Shown: one piece after another, positions 7,051 through 12,138 of the stretch | Layout: each line of letters begins with the position of its first letter | Position numbering within the stretch: position 1 is the stretch's first letter | Assembly (NCBI GenBank): GCA_913031555.1 | Contig: CAJWDO010000027.1 | Location: forward strand, 1-12,138 | DNA from: an uncultured Alphaproteobacteria bacterium | Lineage (GTDB): Bacteria > Pseudomonadota > Alphaproteobacteria > Puniceispirillales > Puniceispirillaceae | Length of the DNA: 12,138 nt | Reading direction: 5' to 3' | Made by a program: the position numbers and the translations under genes | The notes under the pieces: generated by a model | Seen by the model: only the letters and a program-made list of their open reading frames with translations | What the model was told of the DNA's origin: nothing | Databases searched by the model: none

Positions 7051-7523
7051 GATACGGGGTGGGCGGCAATCGGCAAGGCCGTGGTGAATTTGATTTCTTC
7101 CATGGCGAAGGATGAACTCACATCGGTCAGTTGCACCCGGCTGATCAGGCTCCGGTAGAAGGCGTCATAGGCGGCCATGTCGGCGACAACCACGCGAAGC
7201 AGGTAATCCACCTCGCCGCTCATGCGGTAGAATTCGACCACCTCGGGCATTTCGGAAATCATTGTGGCGAAGGATTCCAGCCAGTCGGCATTGTGCTGGT
7301 CGGTGCGTAGCGTGACAAACACCGACATTCCGACCCCGACTCTAGTCGGGTCGAGAAGCGCCACACGTTTGCGAATCACGCCAATTTCCTCGAGCCTCTG
7401 GATCCTGCGCCAGCAGGGCGTGACGGACAGACCGACCTTGCGCGCGATTTCGGCCACCGGCTGCGCCGCGTTATCCTGAAGATGAACAAGGATTTTCCTG
7501 TCGGTTGCATCCATCACCGCCAT
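7047..7523 (-). CDS. Lrp/AsnC-family transcriptional regulator
   Basis: A 158-residue feast/famine regulator. The family binds amino acids through a RAM domain and forms dimers to octamers on DNA. Seen: the N-terminal MDATDRKILVHLQDNA helix, the winged helix-turn-helix around residues 20-50 (AEIARKVGLSVTPCWRRIQRLEEIGVI), the linker LLDPTRVGVGM, and an alpha/beta RAM domain from about 67 to 150 including EVVEFYRMSGEVDYLLRVVV. The ATG at 7523 has AAAGGA about 9 bases upstream; a second Met three residues in is an alternative. It converges on the amidotransferase gene, and the two stop codons share the palindrome CTAG at 7047-7050. Its own upstream region holds a TATAAT box and a 25-bp palindrome, suggesting autoregulation. 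The target genes and effector amino acid are unknown; the neighbouring amidotransferase is one guess. Confidence 0.93.
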   Translation of the reverse strand: MAVMDATDRKILVHLQDNAAQPVAEIARKVGLSVTPCWRRIQRLEEIGVIRKRVALLDPTRVGVGMSVFVTLRTDQHNADWLESFATMISEMPEVVEFYRMSGEVDYLLRVVVADMAAYDAFYRSLISRVQLTDVSSSFAMEEIKFTTALPIAAHPVS

Positions 7524-7572
7524 GGGGACATCCTTTCCTTTATTCCGTGGTCGACAGTCTGTCGTCAGATTG

Positions 7573-7578
7573 ATTATA
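7573..7578 (-). promoter_or_regulatory. candidate -10 box of the Lrp-type gene
   Basis: Read on the minus strand this is a perfect TATAAT, about 50 bases before the ATG at 7523. With a 17-base spacer the -35 position would be 7601-7596 (CTGGAA on the minus strand). That is not canonical and overlaps one end of the adjoining palindrome. The surrounding 100 bases are much more AT-rich than the genes. Confidence 0.5.
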
Positions 7579-7598
7579 AGGGAAAAACCACCAAATTC

Positions 7599-7623
7599 CA
7601 GAAAATATTAAAAATATGTTCTG
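7599..7623. promoter_or_regulatory. 25-bp near-perfect palindrome, probable operator of the Lrp-type gene
   Basis: The left arm CAGAAAATATT (7599-7609) and right arm AATATGTTCTG (7613-7623) are complementary at 10 of 11 positions around a central AAA. The CAG...CTG ends and AT-rich core recall known Lrp-family sites (consensus of the form YAGHAWATTWTDCTR). It sits 76 bases upstream of the regulator start, overlapping the expected -35 region, and 121 bases upstream of the methyltransferase start on the other strand. Binding by the neighbouring regulator is inferred. Confidence 0.6.
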
Positions 7624-7744
7624 TAGAATTGTTTTTTTATCCTGAATCTAGCCAATTTTTTGCTTTTACGCTGGCGCGGCCAGATGTGACCGGCCATAAC
7701 CCGCCAGGGTTGATTTTGCCGGATCAAGGCGTCATGGTCCGCGC

Positions 7745-8698
7745 ATGAGTGATCAGATCATGACACGAACCTCCGGGACAATTCCCCAGCCACAGCTTCT
7801 GGCAGCCGATGACTGGCAGGATTACGAACTTCTTGACAGCGGCGACGGGCAAAAGCTGGAACGGTTCGGCACTTTCACCTTTGTTCGCCCGGAACCACAG
7901 GCGATGTGGGCGCCGCGTCTGGCCAAAGCGGACTGGCAGGCGGCCGACGGCCATTTTGTGGCCAGCCAGGGGCGCGGAGAGGATGACGAGACAGCCGGCG
8001 GCTGGACCCTGTCAAAAGACCTGCCATCGCAATGGCGGGTCAGCTATGACGGGCTTCATTTTCTTGCCAGGCCGACGCCCTTCAGGCATCTGGGGTTCTT
8101 TCCCGAACAGGCACCGCACTGGAACTGGTGCGCCGAACTCGTTGCGGCTTTCACCGCCCGTCATGGGCGCGCGCCGCGGATCCTGAACCTGTTCGCCTAT
8201 TCGGGTGTTGCCAGCCTTCATGCCGCGCGCGCCGGGGCCGAGGTGGCGCATGTCGATGCCAGTCGCAAGGCCATCACGCAGGCCTTTGAGAATCGCGATG
8301 AGGCCGGTCTCGGGGACGCGCCGATCCGCTTCATCACCGAGGATGCCGGACGGTTTGTCGAGCGCGAGATCCGGCGCGGGCGGGCCTATGACGGCATTCT
8401 TCTCGATCCACCAAAATATGGCCGCGGCCCCAAGGGCGAACGCTGGCATATCGAAACCGACCTTGTGCCGTTGCTTCGTGGCTGTCGGGACCTTCTGTCC
8501 GACACGCCGCTGTTTCTGCTGTTGACCATCTATGCCATCCGCGCCTCCTCGCAAGCGGCGCATTACGCGCTTGCCGACATGATGGCAGGGGCCGGAGGGG
8601 CAGTGTCGTCAGGTGAACTTGTCAGCATCGAATCAGGCGATGAGCCGCGCGTCATCAGCCAGGCCAATTTCGCCCGCTGGACGGGTTTTGGCAGCTGA
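7745..8698 (+). CDS. class I SAM-dependent methyltransferase, RlmI/RlmK-like catalytic domain
   Basis: A 317-residue Rossmann-fold methyltransferase related to the 23S rRNA cytosine-C5 methyltransferases RlmI and RlmK. Seen: a substrate-side N-terminal domain (to about residue 140) ending in HLGFFPEQAPHWNW, motif I NLFAYSGVASLHAARAG at 148-164, the acidic ribose-binding VDASRKAI at 170-177, and the catalytic loop LDPPKYGRGPKGE at 220-232. The DPPK signature is typical of base-modifying RNA methyltransferases in this group. No N-terminal PUA domain is present, unlike RlmI, so the target may differ. The ATG at 7745 has no strong ribosome binding site; the Met at 7760 is an alternative. It is divergent from the Lrp-type regulator across an AT-rich 221-base gap and converges with the SpoU-type methyltransferase 23 bases downstream. 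The methylated substrate is inferred, not shown. Confidence 0.85.
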   Translation: MSDQIMTRTSGTIPQPQLLAADDWQDYELLDSGDGQKLERFGTFTFVRPEPQAMWAPRLAKADWQAADGHFVASQGRGEDDETAGGWTLSKDLPSQWRVSYDGLHFLARPTPFRHLGFFPEQAPHWNWCAELVAAFTARHGRAPRILNLFAYSGVASLHAARAGAEVAHVDASRKAITQAFENRDEAGLGDAPIRFITEDAGRFVEREIRRGRAYDGILLDPPKYGRGPKGERWHIETDLVPLLRGCRDLLSDTPLFLLLTIYAIRASSQAAHYALADMMAGAGGAVSSGELVSIESGDEPRVISQANFARWTGFGS

Positions 8699-8721
8699 AC
8701 AGCGCCTGATTACACCGTCAC

Positions 8722-9528
8722 TCAGGGTTTGCGAAGCGCCTCATAGAGCGCCAGACCGCTGGCAACCGCAAGATTCAGCGAATCCGAACGTCCCAGCATC
8801 GGCATCCGCACAAGCTGGCTGCAGGCCGTCACCAGCCCGTCGGTGAGGCCGGCCTGCTCATTGCCCATCAGCAGGATCAGTGGCCCGCTGTAATCCGCCT
8901 CGCGGTAATCAACGCTTGCCGGCAGGGCGGTGCCGACGATCCGGCCAGGCCAGCGACCCGTAAGTTTCAGGAACTCCGCCTCCGACATATGCGCCAGCGC
9001 GACATTGAAAACCGCCCCCATCGAGGCGCGAACCGCCTCCACCGAATAGGGGTCGGTGCAGTCACCGATCAGGATGACACCCTGCGCGCCGGTGGCGTCG
9101 GCGGTTCGCATGATGGTGCCCAGATTGCCGGGATCACGCACCCGGTCAAGCGCGATCCAGCATCGGTCCGGGTCGGGCGCCACTTCATCGGCGGCAAGCC
9201 AGCGCTGTTCAAAGGCGCCAAGCACCATTTGCGGATTGTCCTTGCGGCTGACCCGCGCCAGCAGCGATTCGGTGACAGGGAGCGCACGCCCGCCGTCGCG
9301 CGACAAGGCCTGTAACAGCGCGCCAAGCTGATCGTCATTGGCGCGCGACGCCAGATAGGCAAGCCTGTGCATACGCCAACCAAGCGCCACTGCCTCGGTG
9401 CAAATTCGCATGCCTTCAGCCAGAAACCAGCCTGTCTGACGCCGGAATTTCCGCTCATGAAGCGACCGGAGTCGTTTCACCTCGGCATTTCCGGCGCTGG
9501 TAATGATATCGGACGCGGTGCCATTCAT
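8722..9528 (-). CDS. SpoU/TrmH-family RNA 2'-O-methyltransferase
   Basis: A 268-residue SPOUT-superfamily enzyme with the trefoil-knot SAM site, expected to methylate a ribose 2'-hydroxyl in rRNA or tRNA. Seen: the N-terminal substrate-binding domain (about 1-100) with NAEVKRLRSLHERKFRR and FLAEGMRI. Motif 1 is ALDRVRDPGNLGTIMRTADA near 126-145, including the conserved Asn and the catalytic Arg141. Motif 2 is LLMGNEQAGL near 219-228. Motif 3 is the SDSLNLAVASGLALYEALR region near 248-266. Length and domain order match RlmB/TrmH-like proteins that carry an N-terminal SpoU_sub_bind-type domain. The ATG at 9528 lacks a clear ribosome binding site but gives a family-typical N-terminus. It is divergent from the GlxA-type regulator (142-base gap). 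The exact nucleotide target cannot be deduced. Confidence 0.92.
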   Translation of the reverse strand: MNGTASDIITSAGNAEVKRLRSLHERKFRRQTGWFLAEGMRICTEAVALGWRMHRLAYLASRANDDQLGALLQALSRDGGRALPVTESLLARVSRKDNPQMVLGAFEQRWLAADEVAPDPDRCWIALDRVRDPGNLGTIMRTADATGAQGVILIGDCTDPYSVEAVRASMGAVFNVALAHMSEAEFLKLTGRWPGRIVGTALPASVDYREADYSGPLILLMGNEQAGLTDGLVTACSQLVRMPMLGRSDSLNLAVASGLALYEALRKP

Positions 9529-9623
9529 GTCGGTGTACTAGCAAAAACCGTCCCGGAGCCCAAATTTTTTGTTTCAATTCCGACTTTTTTCGTCGTACAA
9601 AAATCGTGTAAACGCAAAGAGCC

Positions 9624-9640
9624 GCCCTGTAGAGCAGGGC
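9624..9640 (+). promoter_or_regulatory. short hairpin in the leader of the GlxA-type regulator gene
   Basis: GCCCTG (9624-9629) and CAGGGC (9635-9640) form a perfect 6-bp GC-rich stem with the loop TAGAG. It ends 30 bases before the ATG at 9671. No U-run follows, so it is not an ordinary terminator. It could be a dyad operator or a leader structure; evidence is limited to the symmetry. Confidence 0.35.
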
Positions 9641-9670
9641 ACACGGTTCTGCTTGTGGGGGTTATCTGCG

Positions 9671-10660
9671 ATGAGTGTGCAGACCATCAAGTCACTGCTG
9701 CAACATGACAGCAACGCAACCCCGCAGAAAATCGGGTTTTTGCTTCTCGATGAGTTTTCAATGCTGGCATTCGCCTCGGCAATCGAACCGTTGCGTGCCG
9801 CCAACAGGCAGAGCAACAGCGATCTCTACGGTTGGGTGATTGCCAGCCCTACCGGAAACCCGGCGGTGGCAAGCAATGGTGTCGAGGTGGCCTCGGACGG
9901 TGACGCGGCGGTTCTGCAGGATTGCCGGATGGTCTTTGTCTGTGCCGGGCTGAATGTACGTGAGCATACCGACCGCAACGTGCTGAATCTTGTGCGCCGG
10001 CTGGACCGTACCGGCGCCGTCATCGGGGCGATCTGCACCGGCACCTACATCATGGCGGCGGCTGGACTGCTCGATGACCGGCGCTGCACTATCCATTGGG
10101 AGAATATCGACGGTCTTGGCGAGGAATTTCCCGAGCTGGAGATCACCAATGATCTGTTCGAGGTGGATGGCACCCGCGTTACCTGTTCCGGCGGCACCGC
10201 ATCGCTCGACATGATGTTGAACCTGATCGCGCAGTCGCATGGCGCCGCGCTTGCCGCCGAGGTGTCCGACCAGTTCATCCATGACCGCATCCGGGAGCCG
10301 ACCGACAGGCAGCGGATGGAGCTTCGCTCACGCCTTGGCGTCAGCCACCCGAAATTGCTGGCCGTGGTGAAGACCATGGAGGACAATCTGGAGGAGCCGC
10401 TGGCGCAAACCGATATTGCCCGCATGACGAATCTGTCGACACGGCAGCTTGAACGGTTGTTCCGTAAATATCTGAACACAACGCCAACCCGCTATTACCT
10501 GAATTTGCGGCTGGCCCGGGCGCGCCATCTGTTGCGCCAGACCTCGATGTCGATTCTGTCGGTGGCGCTTGCCTGCGGCTTTGTCTCGGCCTCGCACTTC
10601 TCAAAATGCTACCGCGAATGTTATGGGCGCACGCCGCGCGCCGAACGCGCGCCAGCCTGA
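9671..10660 (+). CDS. GlxA-family transcriptional regulator (DJ-1/PfpI domain plus AraC helix-turn-helix), GbdR/CdhR/ArgR-like
   Basis: A 329-residue regulator. The N-terminal class I glutamine-amidotransferase-like domain (about 14-195) serves as the ligand sensor, and the C-terminal AraC/XylS domain (about 225-322) binds DNA. Seen: KIGFLLLDEFSMLAFASAIEPLRAAN, the pseudo-nucleophile elbow AICTGTYIMAAAGLL, IHWENIDGLGEEFPELEI, CSGGTASLDMMLNLI, then TDIARMTNLSTRQLERLFRKY and MSILSVALACGFVSASHFSKCYRE, the two helix-turn-helix units. These match the group that includes GbdR (glycine betaine), CdhR (carnitine) and Pseudomonas ArgR. The ATG at 9671 is preferred, with a GGGGG run about 10 bases upstream. 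The longer frame starts only from TTG at 9569 and adds residues foreign to the family. The stop TGA is inside the first unit of a tandem repeat. Regulation of the nearby BetB-like gene is plausible but unproven. Confidence 0.92.
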   Translation: MSVQTIKSLLQHDSNATPQKIGFLLLDEFSMLAFASAIEPLRAANRQSNSDLYGWVIASPTGNPAVASNGVEVASDGDAAVLQDCRMVFVCAGLNVREHTDRNVLNLVRRLDRTGAVIGAICTGTYIMAAAGLLDDRRCTIHWENIDGLGEEFPELEITNDLFEVDGTRVTCSGGTASLDMMLNLIAQSHGAALAAEVSDQFIHDRIREPTDRQRMELRSRLGVSHPKLLAVVKTMEDNLEEPLAQTDIARMTNLSTRQLERLFRKYLNTTPTRYYLNLRLARARHLLRQTSMSILSVALACGFVSASHFSKCYRECYGRTPRAERAPA

Positions 10661-10734
10661 CGGGATTCCACCTGACGGGATTCCACCTGACGGGATTCCG
10701 CCTGACGGGATTCCACCTGACGGGATTCCACCTG
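10656..10734. repeat. five tandem copies of a 15-bp unit, overlapping the stop codon of the GlxA-type gene
   Basis: The unit CCTGACGGGATTCCA occurs head to tail at 10656-10670, 10671-10685, 10686-10700, 10701-10715 and 10716-10730, then CCTG at 10731-10734. Only unit 3 differs, ending in G. The TGA of the first unit (10658-10660) is the regulator's stop codon, and the array ends 10 bases before the stop of the converging sufE gene. Because 15 is a multiple of 3, the other frames stay open and read as LTGFH or PDGIP repeats, most likely without meaning. There is no spacer structure, so it is not a CRISPR array. Confidence 0.97.
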
Positions 10735-10743
10735 GCAGCAGAG

Positions 10744-11148
10744 TCAGCCAGCCGCCGCCTTTATCGCCGTCAACATGCTGGCAAGTCCGGTCTTGCGGGT
10801 TGCCGACAAATGCGAATCAAGGCCGATTTCCGACAGGAACGCCGCCTCGGTATCGCGGATTTCATCCGCCGTCCGATCCGAATAGACGCGCAGCAGCAAG
10901 GCAATCAGTCCCTGCACGATGGCGGCGTCCGAGCCGGCGTGGAAGGTGATCTCACCATCCTTTGTCTCGGCCGCGAAATGCACGACGGACTGGCAGCCAC
11001 GAAGCTGGTATTCATCTGTCTTATAGTGTGTCGGCAGCGGTGGCAGCCGGCGGCCAAGATCGATCAGCAGCTGGTAGCGATCCTCCCAGTCATCGAGAAA
11101 GCCGAATTCATCGACGATTTCGCTGGCGGCTTCAGCGGCACGGTTCAT
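10744..11148 (-). CDS. sufE: SufE-family cysteine desulfuration protein
   Basis: A 134-residue SufE protein. It accepts persulfide sulfur from the cysteine desulfurase SufS on its own cysteine and hands it to the SufBCD scaffold for iron-sulfur cluster assembly. Seen: EFGFLDDWEDRYQLLIDLGRRLPPLP near 14-39, the active Cys52 in LRGCQSVVHF, a middle alpha/beta region with RVYSDRTADEI, and the C-terminal GLDSHLSATRKTGLASML signature near 113-130. Length is typical. The start at 11148 is supported by AGGAG 8 bases upstream on the minus strand. It lies 47 bases downstream of the mutase gene on the same strand, so it may be cotranscribed with it. No other suf genes are in the window, as is common for stand-alone SufE genes. 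It converges with the regulator gene across the tandem repeat. Confidence 0.93.
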   Translation of the reverse strand: MNRAAEAASEIVDEFGFLDDWEDRYQLLIDLGRRLPPLPTHYKTDEYQLRGCQSVVHFAAETKDGEITFHAGSDAAIVQGLIALLLRVYSDRTADEIRDTEAAFLSEIGLDSHLSATRKTGLASMLTAIKAAAG

Positions 11149-11195
11149 GGGGTGGCTCCTGGTAAAGGGCGAGGAATATAATCTGCAGCCTGATC

Positions 11196-12138
11196 TCAGG
11201 CGCTTGTTGGGATATTGCGACGACGCGAAAGAAGATCAAGAAGGCGGCTTGCCGCATCGGTCGATTTCGTGCCCGGCGGGAACACCGCTGCGGCACCTGC
11301 CTCGGTCAGCGCCGGAATATCGTCTGGCGGAATGACACCGCCAACAACAAGCTCGATATGGCGGCCCTCGCCAGCGTCAAGCCGGCGGCGCAGACCCGGC
11401 ACCTGACTGAGATGCGCCGCGGCCAGAGTGGAAATGCCAACCGCATCGACATCATGCTCGATCGCCATGTCATAGACCTCATCCGGACTGGCGAAAAGCG
11501 GCCCGATGGTTACCTCGAAGCCAAGGTCGGCGAAGGCGGAGGCGATCACCTTCTGTCCGCGATCATGACCATCCTGGCCAAGCTTGGCGACAAGCAGACG
11601 CGGCGCGCGGCCCGCCGCCGCGGTGAAGACCGCCACCCGATCACGCAGAATTTCGAGGTCCGCATCAGCCGCCATGCGCGCCTTCCAGACACCGCGCACG
11701 CCTTTTATTTCGGCCTTGTGGCGTCCCCAGACACCGCTCAGCGCATCCGAGATTTCACCAACCGTGGCGCGGCTTCGCGCCGCCTCGATAGCCAGCGGCA
11801 TCAGATTGTCCGCCCCCTCTGCCGCTGCCGACAAGGCGGCAAGCGACGCTGCAATCCGTGCCTCGTCGCGGCCGGCGCGCACCGCCTTCAACCGATCAAG
11901 CTGCTGCGCGCGCACCTGGCTGTTGTCGATCCGGCGGACCTGAACCTCCTCGCTGCCAGTGGCATGCGGTGCCGGCTGACAGCTGTTGACGCCGATGATC
12001 CGGCGACGGCCAGAGTCGATTTCCGCCTGTGACGCGGTGGCGACCTCCTCGATCCGTATCTTCGGGATACCGGCCTCGATCGCCGCCGCCATGCCGCCAA
12101 GCGATTCAACCTCGGCAATGTGCGCCCGGGCGCGGGCG
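11196..12138 (-). CDS. methylmalonyl-CoA mutase, C-terminal part (gene runs off the window)
   Basis: The last 313 or so residues of the large, catalytic methylmalonyl-CoA mutase chain, which converts (R)-methylmalonyl-CoA to succinyl-CoA using adenosylcobalamin. Seen: AHIAEVESLGGMAAAIEAGIPKIRIEE from the end of the substrate-binding barrel, a linker, then the B12-binding domain starting RLLVAKLGQDGHDRG. In it the DxHxxG motif supplies the cobalt-ligating His (codon 11567-11565). GFEVTIGPLF, VDAVGISTLAAAHL and LVVGGVIPPDDIPAL follow, completing the flavodoxin-like fold. The frame stays open to 12138 with family-typical residues beyond the Met at 12092, so that Met is not the start. The full family protein is about 710-740 residues, so over half lies outside the window. 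Context suggests propionyl-CoA catabolism from odd-chain, branched or amino acid substrates. sufE follows 47 bases downstream. Confidence 0.95.
   Translation of the reverse strand, partial: ARARAHIAEVESLGGMAAAIEAGIPKIRIEEVATASQAEIDSGRRRIIGVNSCQPAPHATGSEEVQVRRIDNSQVRAQQLDRLKAVRAGRDEARIAASLAALSAAAEGADNLMPLAIEAARSRATVGEISDALSGVWGRHKAEIKGVRGVWKARMAADADLEILRDRVAVFTAAAGRAPRLLVAKLGQDGHDRGQKVIASAFADLGFEVTIGPLFASPDEVYDMAIEHDVDAVGISTLAAAHLSQVPGLRRRLDAGEGRHIELVVGGVIPPDDIPALTEAGAAAVFPPGTKSTDAASRLLDLLSRRRNIPTSA

Noticed and set aside
7624..7744. Sigma70 promoter and weak stems (TGGCG...CGCCA, TTGAT...ATCAA) ahead of the RlmI/RlmK-like gene
   Set aside because: No -35/-10 pair with proper spacing was convincing, and the stems are only 5 bp, within chance expectation.
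9569..9670. Longer N-terminus for the GlxA-type regulator starting at TTG 9569
   Set aside because: The added residues are unlike the family, the start codon is rare, and an ATG at 9671 with a G-rich upstream run gives a typical N-terminus.
10656..10734. CRISPR array
   Set aside because: Units of 15 bp abut directly with no unique spacers, and no cas genes are present.
10606..11181. Plus-strand frame reading LTGFH repeats and running on over sufE
   Set aside because: The repeats come from a 15-bp tandem array whose length preserves all frames, and the rest is antisense to a clear SufE with its active Cys. No ribosome binding site was seen.

Overview
The window looks like chromosomal DNA from a GC-rich alphaproteobacterium, possibly a marine heterotroph. 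This rests on protein family resemblance (DpkA-like Ldh2 reductase, GbdR/CdhR-type regulator, BetB-type dehydrogenase, B12-dependent methylmalonyl-CoA mutase), high GC at third codon positions and tightly packed genes. No rRNA, tRNA, CRISPR array, insertion sequence or phage gene was seen, and no gene-free stretch exceeds 300 bases.

Layout. (1) 1-774 (+): the C-terminal two thirds of a CaiD-like crotonase, whose first third is replaced by an unrelated low-complexity segment at the window edge. (2) 823-2580 (-): a two-gene unit, a class II aldolase/adducin protein followed by a DpkA-like Ldh2-family imine reductase. (3) 2733-7050 (+): a divergent, closely spaced run of a betaine-aldehyde-type dehydrogenase, a GT4-type glycosyltransferase and a glutamine-dependent asparagine synthetase-like amidotransferase. 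The last two overlap by one base. (4) 7047-7523 (-): an Lrp/AsnC regulator that converges on the amidotransferase, sharing a CTAG that forms both stop codons. A 25-bp near-perfect palindrome and a TATAAT box lie upstream of it. (5) 7745-8698 (+) and 8722-9528 (-): two converging methyltransferases, one RlmI/RlmK-like and one SpoU/TrmH. (6) 9671-10660 (+): a GlxA-type regulator (DJ-1/PfpI domain plus AraC helix-turn-helix). Its stop codon lies in the first unit of a five-copy 15-bp tandem repeat. (7) 10744-12138 (-): the C-terminal part of methylmalonyl-CoA mutase followed by SufE.

How the genes may work together. The CaiD-like enzyme, the betaine-aldehyde-type dehydrogenase and the GbdR/CdhR-like regulator together suggest breakdown of carnitine or related quaternary amines. 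The DpkA-like reductase suggests cyclic imino acid (pipecolate/proline-type) metabolism, and methylmalonyl-CoA mutase suggests propionyl-CoA entry to the TCA cycle. These links are inferred from families and proximity only. I found no clear undescribed system. The least routine items are the foreign left edge, the stop-codon-overlapping repeats at two loci, the palindrome before the Lrp gene, and the dehydrogenase-glycosyltransferase-amidotransferase unit.
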